A DNA stretch of 64,000 nucleotides from Cesiribacter sp. SM1 (GTDB lineage: Bacteria > Bacteroidota > Bacteroidia > Cytophagales > Cyclobacteriaceae): assembly GCF_020178975.1 (NCBI RefSeq), contig NZ_JAHXBU010000090.1:307896-371895 (forward strand), written 5' to 3'. Shown one piece after another: positions 46,139-54,581 of the stretch. Under the pieces are notes generated by a model. The model made no database searches and was not told the origin of the DNA. It was given only the letters and a program-made list of their open reading frames with translations. Position 1 is the first letter of the stretch, and every line of letters begins with the position of its first letter. Made by a program: the position numbers and the translations under genes.

Positions 46139-47175
46139 TGTATAAGCAGAAGATATTCAGCATGAGAAAGCTATACCTGATATTGTTACTACTGATAGGG
46201 GTTTGTGGAGAACTGCTGGCGCAGGATCCGCAATTCTCCCAATTTTATGCTGCTCCGCTTTACCTGAACCCAGGCTTTACCGGTACGGCAGATATGCACC
46301 GTGCAAATGTTGTGTACCGCAACCAGTGGCCTGCTTTGCCTAAAGCTTATACAACCATGGCGTTCTCTTACGATTACAACATGCGTAAGCTAAACAGTGG
46401 CTTTGGCCTGATGGTACTGCAGGACAGGGCCGGTACCGGGGGCTATGTACGCACCGGGGCTTCCGGCTTCTACTCCTATAAAGTGCAGCTAAAAAAGGGC
46501 TGGGTTATTTCTCCCGGTCTGCAGTTTGGCTATGTTAACACAGGCCTCGACTGGAGCAAGCTTACCCTTGGCGACCAGATCGGGTTCAACGACCTTACCA
46601 TTCCTACTACCAACGATCAGGATGTGATGAAGGTCAGGGGGTTTGGCTATATGGATTTTGGTACCGGCCTGCTGGTGTACAACAAGCTGGCCTGGTTTGG
46701 CGCCTCGGCTTACCACATTAACGAGCCAAACCAGTCGCTGCTGGAGCGCGACGACCGCCTGCCTGCAAAGTATACGGCCCATGGTGGTGTGCGTATTAAA
46801 CTGTACAACGGCCTGCTCACCAGAACCCGGGTATCAAGTATAGCGCCCTCTTTTATCTATAAAAAGCAGGGAAACTTTCAGCAACTCGATTTAGGCCTGC
46901 ACTTTCACTACAATCCCATCATGGCCGGTATCTGGTACAGGGGTGTGCCCCTTGTAAAAAACGATTACGAATACAACCGGCAGGATGCAGTGGCTTTTCT
47001 TTTTGGTATCCGCATGCCGCAGTTTGATGTAGGCTATAGCTACGATTTTACCATTTCATCCCTGGGTCCGGTTTCGGGCGGAGCCCACGAGGTAACCATC
47101 GTTTATAACTTTATTACCCGCGAATCACGAAAAGTAAAACGGAAGGAAAAGTTTATACCTTGTCCTACCTTTTAA
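46138..47175 (+). CDS. PorP/SprF family type IX secretion membrane protein
   Basis: A 345-residue outer-membrane protein with a signal peptide (LYLILLLLIGVCGELLAQ). The hallmark QDPQFSQFYAAPLYLNPGFTG follows the cleavage site. Later come alternating beta-strands such as GSLGPVSGG-type turns and YEYNRQDAVAFLFGIRMPQFDVGYSYDF-type barrel segments. The ATG overlaps the PKD gene's stop (TAATG); the ATG at 46162 is an alternative start that gives a cleaner signal. Proteins of this family pair with T9SS type B substrates and anchor or export them. Genetic coupling to the PKD protein supports that here. Confidence 0.92.
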   Translation: MYKQKIFSMRKLYLILLLLIGVCGELLAQDPQFSQFYAAPLYLNPGFTGTADMHRANVVYRNQWPALPKAYTTMAFSYDYNMRKLNSGFGLMVLQDRAGTGGYVRTGASGFYSYKVQLKKGWVISPGLQFGYVNTGLDWSKLTLGDQIGFNDLTIPTTNDQDVMKVRGFGYMDFGTGLLVYNKLAWFGASAYHINEPNQSLLERDDRLPAKYTAHGGVRIKLYNGLLTRTRVSSIAPSFIYKKQGNFQQLDLGLHFHYNPIMAGIWYRGVPLVKNDYEYNRQDAVAFLFGIRMPQFDVGYSYDFTISSLGPVSGGAHEVTIVYNFITRESRKVKRKEKFIPCPTF

Positions 47176-47184
47176 CGAACTTGG

Positions 47185-47211
47185 GCCTCAACAAATGTTG
47201 AGGCTTTTTTT
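47185..47211 (+). terminator. Intrinsic terminator after the PorP/SprF gene
   Basis: The stem GCCTCAAC with GTTGAGGC and an AAAT loop is followed by seven Ts. The T-tract ends directly at the ATG of the next gene (47212), leaving it no leader from this transcript. Confidence 0.8.
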
Positions 47212-47745
47212 ATGAAAAATTTAGATACCCTGGCTAACCATTTAAAGGCGGGCGGATTTTTATTGGCAGAGGGTAAAAGCAGTAGCTGGCTTCTCTGCAG
47301 CACCCGGCAGCCACAGGCGCTTGAAAAGCTGGAGAAAATGCTAAAAGAGGAAAATGAGCCTGAATATTTAGCCTTTATCCTGATTGGCAGAATGAATGAT
47401 TTGTACGAATACGTAATGAATTTTTCTGACCTTGCCTGGGATATTGCCGAGGGCAGCGAAAAGGCCCTGCTGATCTGGTACAACAATGCAAAGGTGCTGG
47501 TGCCAAAAGAAGTGAAAGATGAGCAGGGAAATGTAGGAGTAATGCTGAATCGCTGCAAAACCCTTGAGCCCCTGTTGCAAAAGATTGGGCACGGTTTGCT
47601 TAGTATCCAGGTATCTGCTACTGCTGGTGGTTGGCAGGCGTTGCCGGATGTGTTACCTTTGCCGCTGGATGCTGAATGCCGGCTCGCCCCCGAACGGATT
47701 ATGAGACTGAGTGCAGAGGGTGATGTGAAATTTTTGAAATACTGA
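47212..47745 (+). CDS. Divergent Sua5/YciO/YrdC-like protein
   Basis: A 177-residue protein with the layout of the YrdC fold but weak motifs. GGFLLAEGKSSSWLLCST stands where YrdC proteins have their KxR/T loop. GNVGVMLNRCKTLEPLLQKIG resembles the TVGVRVPDHP block and LLSIQVSATAGG resembles the STSAN motif. RLAPERIMRLSAEGDVKFLKY resembles the usual C-terminal end. It lies 9 bases before the CCA-adding enzyme, so a tRNA-related role is plausible. Key tRNA-threonylcarbamoylation residues are hard to find, so it may not be catalytic as TsaC. The assignment is by pattern only. Confidence 0.5.
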   Translation: MKNLDTLANHLKAGGFLLAEGKSSSWLLCSTRQPQALEKLEKMLKEENEPEYLAFILIGRMNDLYEYVMNFSDLAWDIAEGSEKALLIWYNNAKVLVPKEVKDEQGNVGVMLNRCKTLEPLLQKIGHGLLSIQVSATAGGWQALPDVLPLPLDAECRLAPERIMRLSAEGDVKFLKY

Positions 47746-47754
47746 TTTTTACTG

Positions 47755-49191
47755 ATGAATTGTAGAGAACTGCTGGAGGAACACGAAGTATTTGAACGCG
47801 TAAGCAAGGCTGCACAGCAACTGCAATTACCTGCTTTTGTGATAGGTGGTTTTGTGCGTGATTACCTCCTGAAGCGCCCGTCTAAAGATATCGACATTGT
47901 ATGTGTGGGCAGTGGCATAGCCCTTGCCGAAAAAGTAGCAAAAGAGGCTGGTGTAGCCGTTAACGTATTCAAAAATTTCGGTACGGCCATGCTTCGCTTA
48001 GGCGAATGGGAGGTTGAGTTTGTAGGCGCCCGCCGCGAATCCTATAACCGCAACAGCCGCAAACCAGTGGTGGAAGATGGCACCCTGGAAGATGATCAGA
48101 ACCGCCGCGACTTTACCATCAATGCCCTGGCCATAAGCCTTAATAAAGAGAGCTGGGGGGAGCTGATTGACCCCTTCGATGGTGTTAAAGACCTCAGGCG
48201 CAAGATTATCCGCACACCGCTCGATCCGCAGATCACATTTTCAGATGATCCGCTGCGCATGATGCGTGCCGTACGCTTTGCCTCGCAGCTAAATTTCGAT
48301 ATTGCTCCTGATACTTTCGATGCCATTATTCAGCAGGCCGACAGGCTCCAGATCATTTCTGCCGAACGTATAGCAGATGAGCTGAACAAGATCATCCTTT
48401 CTCCAAAGCCCTCTTATGGCTTTAAGCTCCTGTTCCATGCAAAGCTGCTGCATCAGTTCTTTCCTGAGATGGTGGCGTTGCAGGGGGTGGAGAGCCGTAA
48501 CGGACAGTCGCATAAGGATAATTTCTACCACACCCTGCAGGTGCTCGATAATGTAGCAGAAATGTCGGACGACCTATGGCTGCGCTGGGCGGCCATCTTG
48601 CACGATATTGCCAAGCCTCCCACCAAGCGCTTCGACCCGCGGGTAGGCTGGACCTTTCATGGCCATGAGGACAAAGGTGCCCGCATGACACCCAACATAT
48701 TCAGGCGCATGAAGCTGCCCATGGACCACAAGATGAAGTTTGTGCAGAAGCTGGTACGCCTGCACCTGCGCCCCATTGCGCTGGTAAAAGATGTGGTGAC
48801 AGATTCGGCCATACGCCGCCTGCTTTACGATGCCGGCGAAGACCTGGAGCCCCTCATGAAGCTCTGCCGTGCCGATATCACTTCAAAAGACGACATCAAG
48901 GTAAAACGCTACCTCCGCAATTTCGACAAGGTGGAGCGCAAGCTGCTGGAGGTAGAGGAAAAAGACCAGGTACGCAACTTCCAGCCACCTGTTACCGGCG
49001 AGGAGATCATGGAAACCTTTGGCCTGAAACCATCGCGTGAGGTAGGGGAGATCAAAGATGCCATAAAAGAGGCCATTCTGGAGGGTAAAATACCAAACCA
49101 GAAAGAAGCTGCCTGGCAGCTCATGCTGGTGCTGGCAAAAGAGAAAGGATTGGGGGAGCCCCGTGCAGGTGCCCCGAAAGCAGGTGATTAA
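47755..49191 (+). CDS. cca: CCA-adding tRNA nucleotidyltransferase with HD domain
   Basis: A 478-residue class II nucleotidyltransferase, predicted to add or repair the tRNA 3' CCA end. The N-terminal domain has [22 protein letters not shown] with the catalytic aspartates and [13 protein letters not shown]. The RNA-binding region follows. An HD hydrolase-like domain at about 270-380 shows [13 protein letters not shown]. Length suits the HD-containing branch found in Bacteroidota. Its stop overlaps that of ftsE on the other strand. Confidence 0.92.
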   Translation: MNCRELLEEHEVFERVSKAAQQLQLPAFVIGGFVRDYLLKRPSKDIDIVCVGSGIALAEKVAKEAGVAVNVFKNFGTAMLRLGEWEVEFVGARRESYNRNSRKPVVEDGTLEDDQNRRDFTINALAISLNKESWGELIDPFDGVKDLRRKIIRTPLDPQITFSDDPLRMMRAVRFASQLNFDIAPDTFDAIIQQADRLQIISAERIADELNKIILSPKPSYGFKLLFHAKLLHQFFPEMVALQGVESRNGQSHKDNFYHTLQVLDNVAEMSDDLWLRWAAILHDIAKPPTKRFDPRVGWTFHGHEDKGARMTPNIFRRMKLPMDHKMKFVQKLVRLHLRPIALVKDVVTDSAIRRLLYDAGEDLEPLMKLCRADITSKDDIKVKRYLRNFDKVERKLLEVEEKDQVRNFQPPVTGEEIMETFGLKPSREVGEIKDAIKEAILEGKIPNQKEAAWQLMLVLAKEKGLGEPRAGAPKAGD

Positions 49192-49898
49192 AATTCGTTC
49201 CGGAAGCTGAACACATCGTGCACAGAATCCAGCAGGCGGCCCTTCTCACATTTCAATACACGCCCGGGGTGGTCGCTAAGCAGCCGGTGGTTGTGCGTGG
49301 CCATGAGTACGGCTGTTCCGCTGTTATTGATTTCCTGGAAAAGCTGAAAAATACCTTCTGATACATCAGGGTCGAGGTTACCGGTGGGTTCGTCGGCTAC
49401 CAGTATCAGCGGTTCGTTTATGAGCGCCCGGGCAATTACAATACGCTGCTGCTCGCCGCCACTTAGCTGGTGGGGCATTTTATTGGCGGCAGAATCGAGG
49501 CCCACCTGCATCAGCACCTCAGAGAGGCGTCGTTTCATCTTTCCTTTTTCGCTCCAGCCGGTGGCCCGCATTACAAAAAACAGGTTTTCGGCAACGGTAC
49601 GGTCAAAGAACAGCTGGAAATCCTGGAAGATAATGCCCAGCCTGCGGCGGAGATAGGGAATATCCTTGTTCCTGATCTTATGCACTTCAAAGCCTGCCAC
49701 CTGGGCTTCGCCCAGCGGTAGGGGCAGGTCCGCATAAAGGGTTTTCAGTAAGGAGGTTTTACCACTGCCGGTACGGCCAATCAGGTACACAAACTCACCC
49801 TTGTTAATGCTGAAAGATACATCGCGCAACACAAGATGTTCTCCCTGGTATATAGAAGCATTTTTTACACGTACTACAGCGTCTGTGGCGAAAGTCAT
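49188..49898 (-). CDS. ftsE: Cell division ABC ATPase FtsE
   Basis: A 236-residue ATPase that, with the membrane partner FtsX, regulates peptidoglycan hydrolases at the division site. Walker A ([16 protein letters not shown]), signature ([15 protein letters not shown]) and Walker B ([13 protein letters not shown]) are intact, and the family sequence [19 protein letters not shown] is present. No ftsX lies next to it, which is usual in Bacteroidota. It lies 17 bases after the 67-residue protein gene. Confidence 0.92.
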   Translation of the reverse strand: MTFATDAVVRVKNASIYQGEHLVLRDVSFSINKGEFVYLIGRTGSGKTSLLKTLYADLPLPLGEAQVAGFEVHKIRNKDIPYLRRRLGIIFQDFQLFFDRTVAENLFFVMRATGWSEKGKMKRRLSEVLMQVGLDSAANKMPHQLSGGEQQRIVIARALINEPLILVADEPTGNLDPDVSEGIFQLFQEINNSGTAVLMATHNHRLLSDHPGRVLKCEKGRLLDSVHDVFSFRNEF

Positions 49899-49915
49899 AA
49901 GGAGCAGGGGAGTGT

Positions 49916-50119
49916 TTAAAGTTCTAACTTTTGCAGTTTGCCAAAGGGCAGCTGGCTGATCAGCGCCTTTAACTCTTCTTCTTTTCCGGCAAGTCCATAT
50001 TTTTCCAGCTTATCCAGCGGGCGGTCGGCACGGAAATAAGCAATCAGCACAAACTTATCGTCGCGTAGCTGAATGTAGTCTGGTATTTTGGCTTTACCCT
50101 TTACTTTAATAATGTACAT
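49916..50119 (-). CDS. Small conserved-looking protein, 67 residues
   Basis: A small soluble protein I do not recognise by function (MYIIKVKGKAKIPDYIQLRD). It is mixed alpha/beta with a GKEEELKALISQLPFGKLQ segment near the end. The frame is open further upstream, but that extension would encode an AT-rich region across a hairpin. The ATG at 50119 is preferred: a TAnnTTTG box ends just 4 bases before it. It is probably co-transcribed with ftsE. Confidence 0.65.
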   Translation of the reverse strand: MYIIKVKGKAKIPDYIQLRDDKFVLIAYFRADRPLDKLEKYGLAGKEEELKALISQLPFGKLQKLEL

Positions 50120-50122
50120 GCA

Positions 50123-50130
50123 CAAATATA
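50123..50130 (-). promoter_or_regulatory. -7 promoter box of the small protein-ftsE unit
   Basis: The minus strand reads TATATTTG, an exact TAnnTTTG match that ends four bases before the ATG at 50119. Transcription should therefore begin at or near the start codon. It lies in the T-tract of the upstream hairpin at 50134-50161. Confidence 0.55.
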
Positions 50131-50162
50131 AAAAGGCTGCCCTTGCAAAAAAAAGGCAGCCT
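50131..50162 (-). terminator. Hairpin and T-run upstream of the small protein gene
   Basis: On the minus strand the stem AGGCTGCC with GGCAGCCT, and a 13-base loop, is followed by TTTTT. It probably ends the aldolase transcript and overlaps the promoter of the next gene. Confidence 0.65.
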
Positions 50163-50291
50163 GTTATGTATTTTATATATGGTATATAGTATAAGGTATA
50201 CAGAACAATTTTCAACAAGCAAACAGATCTTTCAGCCCTGGCCGAAATGCTTTTGTCATTGTGCCATATTCAGCATTCCTTATACTATCAA

Positions 50292-50948
50292 TTATCCGTT
50301 CACTTTTTTGTGGTCGGCCAGGAATTTCTCCAGGCCGCTGGTAGTAAGCGGGTGGTTCAGCAGGCCAGTTATAACATTTAGCGGGCAGGTAGCTACGTCG
50401 GCACCAATTTCTGCACACTGAATCAGGTGCATGGCATGGCGTACAGATGCAGCAAGTACCTCAGTGGCGTAGCCGTAATTCTGATAGATGTTAACGATCT
50501 GCTCAATAAGGTCAAGACCGTTGGTGGAAATATCATCGAGACGGCCAACGAAAGGTGATACATAAGAAGCACCTGCTTTGGCTGCCAGTATTGCCTGTCC
50601 GGCAGAAAACACCAGGGTACAGTTGGTGCGGATGCCTTCAGCAGAAAATGCTTTGATGGCTTTAACACCATCGCGGATCATCGGCACTTTAACTACAATT
50701 TTATCATCTATCTTAGCAAGCTCACGGCCTTCGCGCATGATCTCATCAAAGGTAATGGCAATTACTTCTGCACTTACATTATTATCAACAATATCGCAGA
50801 TAGCTTTGTAATGATTCCGCACGTTCTCTTCTCCGCGGATGCCTTCTTTAGCCATCAGAGAAGGGTTGGTGGTTACACCATCCAGCACGCCCAGGTCATA
50901 GGCTTCGCGGATTTCGTTCAGGTTAGCAGTGTCAATAAAAAATTTCAT
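50292..50948 (-). CDS. fsa: Transaldolase-family fructose-6-phosphate aldolase
   Basis: A 218-residue TalB/TalC-type aldolase. [20 protein letters not shown], the [13 protein letters not shown] block, [11 protein letters not shown] with the Schiff-base lysine and the C-terminal [19 protein letters not shown] all match the small transaldolase/FSA group. Sequence alone does not settle whether transaldolase or fructose-6-phosphate aldolase activity dominates. It has its own -7 box (TAGCTTTG on the minus strand, 50976-50969) and lies downstream of the SRP RNA gene. Confidence 0.9.
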   Translation of the reverse strand: MKFFIDTANLNEIREAYDLGVLDGVTTNPSLMAKEGIRGEENVRNHYKAICDIVDNNVSAEVIAITFDEIMREGRELAKIDDKIVVKVPMIRDGVKAIKAFSAEGIRTNCTLVFSAGQAILAAKAGASYVSPFVGRLDDISTNGLDLIEQIVNIYQNYGYATEVLAASVRHAMHLIQCAEIGADVATCPLNVITGLLNHPLTTSGLEKFLADHKKVNG

Positions 50949-50968
50949 GAGTTTAGGATGTTTTGATA

Positions 50969-50976
50969 CAAAGCTA
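50969..50976 (-). promoter_or_regulatory. -7 promoter box of the aldolase gene
   Basis: TAGCTTTG on the minus strand fits TAnnTTTG, 20 bases before the ATG. The -33 half is not clear. Confidence 0.5.
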
Positions 50977-51013
50977 AAAAAAAACTTGGGATGAAACCCC
51001 TAAAAATAAAAAA

Positions 51014-51105
51014 GGCGAACCGAACATCGCGCCGCTACGACCGTCTACCCTTGCTACCTTCCGGTCCTGGGGGGGTTCGACGGGAGCTGGCCGTGCCGAT
51101 TCGCC
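51014..51105 (-). ncRNA. ffs: Signal recognition particle RNA (4.5S type)
   Basis: The minus strand contains the SRP RNA core CCAGGACCGGAAGGTAGCAA, the conserved domain IV that binds Ffh. Its ends GGCGAATCGG and CCGGTTCGCC-like (GGTTCGCC) pair to close the hairpin. A T-run follows the 3' end. About 92 nt is right for a small bacterial SRP RNA. An exact -7 box lies five bases before the 5' end. Confidence 0.9.
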
Positions 51106-51109
51106 AGTG

Positions 51110-51138
51110 CAAATATACCACAACATGTTGTGGTGTAC
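51110..51138 (-). promoter_or_regulatory. SRP RNA promoter with an 18-bp palindrome
   Basis: The minus strand reads TATATTTG at 51117-51110, four bases before the RNA. An upstream ATTG lies at 20-base spacing. The spacer holds a perfect 18-bp palindrome, ACCACAACATGTTGTGGT, at 51117-51134. It is a strong Bacteroidota promoter with a possible operator inside it. Confidence 0.6.
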
Positions 51139-51312
51139 AATATCTTTTCAGCTGAAATTTTAATAAAATCTCCAGGCAGAGCTTTTGCTTATACTTTGTG
51201 CAAAGATTATCAGCCAGTTAACCCGTAAATATGCTGCGGAAGTTCCGCTAATCACCTTCTCTGCTTTTCTTCTCCTGATTATAAAAAACAAGTTGTTGTG
51301 CATAGACTGATA

Positions 51313-51792
51313 TCAAACTGCTTCTGTATGCCTGATTTCTCTGGCAGCAAGTTTTGGAGCAGGGGTTTTTGCCAGCCACTGTTCCTGCAACAGGCCGGCC
51401 CAGGTTTGCAGGTACTTCACCACATCGTTGCGGTAATTATGCCGCAGGTGGCGTTCTTCTACCGGCAGGCGCTGAAGCACACGGGCATCACTCAGGCGCT
51501 CAAGGTGTTTAAGTTCTTCTATATCCAGGCCGGCAGTCAGCAGTTCGCTTATTACATCATCCATTGGTAAACCGCTGGTAGGGCAGTAGTCAATGAGCTG
51601 CTCATTCCAGTCGCCACTGCGGCTAAGCAGTGCACGCCTGTGTATCTCTGCTTTTGTAAAATGGGTAAGTTCCTGCGCCAGGTGCCCGCAATTACAGCTT
51701 CCCATATGGCCCCATTGGTAGGGTGCTCCTTTGGCTAACTTTTCTGCCGTTCGCTGTAGGGCGGCAATCAGGTGTAAACTTGCTATGGCCAT
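51313..51792 (-). CDS. Hypothetical protein, 159 residues
   Basis: A soluble protein of unknown function. A mostly helical N-terminal half contains QWGHMGSCNCGHLAQELTHF, where two cysteines and two histidines could bind a metal. The centre has DDVISELLTAGLDIEELKHLERLSD, and the second half is rich in basic residues. There is no signal peptide. It is divergent from the M13 metallopeptidase with a 170-base gap and seems to be a single gene. Confidence 0.65.
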   Translation of the reverse strand: MAIASLHLIAALQRTAEKLAKGAPYQWGHMGSCNCGHLAQELTHFTKAEIHRRALLSRSGDWNEQLIDYCPTSGLPMDDVISELLTAGLDIEELKHLERLSDARVLQRLPVEERHLRHNYRNDVVKYLQTWAGLLQEQWLAKTPAPKLAAREIRHTEAV

Positions 51793-51965
51793 AAAAATAC
51801 AGGTTTGAAATCAAAACAGTAGTGCCTGGCTAAAGGTTGCTTTTCCGGCCGATGTTTGCATTATTTGTACTAATGTCTGTTTTAATTTTAAAAAATAACA
51901 ATGTTTGCCCTTAAATAGGGTTTAACATCTGGAATATCGTACCAATACAACCAATTTTTGTTTAT

Positions 51966-54068
51966 ATGAGTCTGTTTTTTAGAGGATTACTATTTACTGC
52001 ATCGGTACTGGTAGTAGGAGGCTGTGCCACCAACACTACAACCACCACTGAGCCAACTGCCGCTGCAGTGCCGGAGCCAATGCCCAGTGAAACGACCCTT
52101 CCGGAAGGGGTGGGCATCAATGTATCTTATATGGATACTACCGTTGGTCCGGGTGAGGATTTTTTCCGTTATGTGAACGGCAACTGGATTGACCAGACCG
52201 AGATACCCGGCGACCAGGGCCGCTGGGGAAGCTTTCAGGAATTGCGTGAGCGCAACAACGAGATGGTACTAAGGGTACTGCAGCAGGCTTCTGCCAACCC
52301 CAAGTATGTAGATGGAAGCGCCGAGCGCAAGGCAGCAGAGTTTTACCGCGTGGGAATGGACTCTGCCCGTGCCGAACAGCAGGGTGTGCAGCCGCTGCAG
52401 CCCATGCTGGAGAGCGTAAAGGCGCTTAATACAAAAAAAGCACTGCAGGATTATCTGGCATATGAAGACCGCAGGGGTGGAGATTCCTTTTATGGTTTTG
52501 GTGTATTCCCGGACCTGAAAAACAGCAAGGTAATGGCCGCTTACCTGGGCGCAGGAGGTCTGGGCCTGCCAGACCGTGACTACTATGTGAAAGACGACAG
52601 CAAGTCTAAGGAAATTCGGCAGGAATATGAGAAGCACATTGCCCGCATGTTTGAAATGATTGGCGAGCCCAATGCACAGAAGAAAGCACAAACAGTGCTG
52701 GCCATAGAAACACAGATGGCGCAGAACATGCTTACCAAAGAAGAGCAGCGCAATCCTTATAACCTGTATCACAAAAAGTCTATTGCAGAGCTGAATAAGA
52801 TGGTGCCTTCTGTAAACTGGCAGAAGTACCTCACAGATCTGGGCGCACCCAGCCTGGATACCCTTATTGTGATGCAGCCCAAGTACATGGAAACTTTTGA
52901 GAAGATTGTAAAGCAGCGTTCACTCGATGATCTGAAAACATATCTAAGCTGGCGGCTTATCGATGGCGCTGCCCCTTTCCTAAGCAACCAGTTTGTGCAG
53001 GCTAATTTTGATTTCTACAGCAAATACCTGCGCGATGTACAGGAGATGAGCCCCCGCTGGAAAAGGGTAATCAATGTAGCCGACGGTATGATTGGTGAGG
53101 CCATTGGCAAACTTTATGTTGATGAGGCTTTTCCGCCACAGGCTAAGCAGCAGGCCCTGGAGATGGTAGAAAATATCAAGGGAGCCTTTGGCGACCGCAT
53201 CCGTAACCTGGAGTGGATGTCTGATTCCACCAAGCAAAAAGCATTGCAGAAACTAAGCACCTTTACTGTAAAGATCGGTTATCCTGATGAATGGCGCGAT
53301 TACTCCGCCCTGGAAGTAAATGCTGGTGATGATGCTTCTTACCTGGCGAATGTGGTTGCCGGCAATGAGTTCAATTTTCAGCGTGAGCTGGACAAGCTTG
53401 GCAAACCAGTAGACCGCACCGAGTGGGGCATGACACCACAAACTGTAAATGCGTACTACAACCCGCTGTTTAATGAGATTGTATTCCCGGCAGGTATTCT
53501 GCAGCCGCCTTTCTACGACTACAGGGCCGATGCAGCCGTGAATTATGGCGGTATAGGTGCGGTGATTGGCCACGAGATCTCACACGGTTTTGATGACCAA
53601 GGCAGCCGCTTTGATGCAGCAGGTAACCTGATGAACTGGTGGAGCAAAGAAGATTTTAGCCAGTTTAACAGCCGCACCGAAAAGTTAGTGAACCAGTACA
53701 ATGCCTACCAGCCCATGGACAGTGTGTTCGTAAATGGCCAGTTTACGCTGGGCGAAAACATTGGCGATCTTGGTGGTATCAATGTTGCCTACGATGGCCT
53801 GCAGCGTCACCTGCAGGAAAACGGAAACCCCGGCCTTATTGATGGCTTTACTCCTGAACAGCGTTTCTTTATTTCATGGGCTACCATCTGGCGTACCAAA
53901 TACCGTCCGGAGTTTTTGCGCACACAGGTGCTTACCGATCCGCACTCTCCGGCCATGTACAGGGCAAACGGCCCCCTGGTAAATATGCAAGCGTTTTATG
54001 ATGCCTTCGATATAGAGCAGGGAGACCCGATGTGGAGGCCCGAAAGTGAGCGCGTAAATATTTGGTAA
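51966..54068 (+). CDS. M13 family (neprilysin-like) metallopeptidase, lipoprotein
   Basis: A 700-residue zinc endopeptidase. The N-terminus has a lipobox (VLVVGGC), then a Thr/Pro/Glu-rich linker. The peptidase M13 N-domain (about 55-430) and catalytic domain follow. The zinc motif GHEISHGF holds H536, E537 and H540, with the third ligand E597 in GENIGDLGG. NAYYNPLFNEIVFPAGIL and the FFISWA...WR end block are also conserved. It probably degrades peptides outside the inner membrane. The THX gene follows 87 bases later. Confidence 0.94.
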   Translation: MSLFFRGLLFTASVLVVGGCATNTTTTTEPTAAAVPEPMPSETTLPEGVGINVSYMDTTVGPGEDFFRYVNGNWIDQTEIPGDQGRWGSFQELRERNNEMVLRVLQQASANPKYVDGSAERKAAEFYRVGMDSARAEQQGVQPLQPMLESVKALNTKKALQDYLAYEDRRGGDSFYGFGVFPDLKNSKVMAAYLGAGGLGLPDRDYYVKDDSKSKEIRQEYEKHIARMFEMIGEPNAQKKAQTVLAIETQMAQNMLTKEEQRNPYNLYHKKSIAELNKMVPSVNWQKYLTDLGAPSLDTLIVMQPKYMETFEKIVKQRSLDDLKTYLSWRLIDGAAPFLSNQFVQANFDFYSKYLRDVQEMSPRWKRVINVADGMIGEAIGKLYVDEAFPPQAKQQALEMVENIKGAFGDRIRNLEWMSDSTKQKALQKLSTFTVKIGYPDEWRDYSALEVNAGDDASYLANVVAGNEFNFQRELDKLGKPVDRTEWGMTPQTVNAYYNPLFNEIVFPAGILQPPFYDYRADAAVNYGGIGAVIGHEISHGFDDQGSRFDAAGNLMNWWSKEDFSQFNSRTEKLVNQYNAYQPMDSVFVNGQFTLGENIGDLGGINVAYDGLQRHLQENGNPGLIDGFTPEQRFFISWATIWRTKYRPEFLRTQVLTDPHSPAMYRANGPLVNMQAFYDAFDIEQGDPMWRPESERVNIW

Positions 54069-54154
54069 ATAGAAACACTTGCGGCACTTGCGAGTATATA
54101 AGTGAGTACGTAAATTGACGGGAACATTAAACCACTACAATAACAAATTTTAAA

Positions 54155-54295
54155 ATGGGCAGAGGAGATAAAAAAACCAAAAAAGGTAAGATTTCTAAAG
54201 GCAGCTATGGCAACAGCCGTCCAAGAGATAAGCAAAAGAGCTCTTCGGAGATGACTGAAACCAAAGCTACTGAGCAAGGTAAAAAAAGCGCATAG
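54155..54295 (+). CDS. 30S ribosomal protein THX
   Basis: A 46-residue, very basic protein that starts MGRGDKKTKKGKISKGSYGN. This matches the Thx/S31-type peptide that binds the 30S head in Thermus and Bacteroidota. Unusually, the C-terminus is extended by a Ser/Thr/Glu/Lys-rich tail of about 20 residues. It is a typical short gene that ordinary gene finders miss. It may be co-transcribed with the upstream metallopeptidase. Confidence 0.85.
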   Translation: MGRGDKKTKKGKISKGSYGNSRPRDKQKSSSEMTETKATEQGKKSA

Positions 54296-54299
54296 TTTA

Positions 54300-54480
54300 G
54301 CCTGGATAACACAGCCTTCGTTTATCCCCTCGAAAGAGGCAGGGATCTGCTGCCTGTTCCCGGGACTGAATCCATACCGGGAAACAGCAAACAGGTTCCA
54401 GCCTTCGCGAGATGACGTATGTTGCAGCAGGCCAAACCTTTTGAAAATTCAGGCATCTGCTGAAATATTTTAAGAGATAG
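54300..54480. other. Structured intergenic segment before the trp leader
   Basis: Nested inverted repeats are visible: AGGCAG with CTGCCT, then TTCCCGG with CCGGGAA, and the outer pair CCTGTT with AACAGG. There is no T-run. It could be the 3' end of the THX transcript or an uncharacterised structured RNA. A weak TTTTG-N22-TATTTTAA at about 54438-54472 may be the trp promoter. Confidence 0.4.
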
Positions 54481-54521
54481 GCTTGCATTTATACAAAAGG
54501 CTGTTTTACTTGCTAAAACAA

Positions 54522-54581
54522 ATGAAGAATCAAACAGTACATATGGCTTGGTGGTGGCACACTTGCAAATCTTGCACGTGA
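54522..54581 (+). CDS. trpL: trp operon leader peptide with three consecutive Trp codons
   Basis: A 19-codon ORF encodes MKNQTVHMAWWWHTCKSCT. The three TGG codons are consecutive (54549-54557), which is extremely unlikely by chance so close to trpE. The stop codon at 54579-54581 lies inside the antiterminator arm. A slow ribosome on the Trp codons would leave that arm free, and a ribosome at the stop would cover it. Confidence 0.88.
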   Translation: MKNQTVHMAWWWHTCKSCT

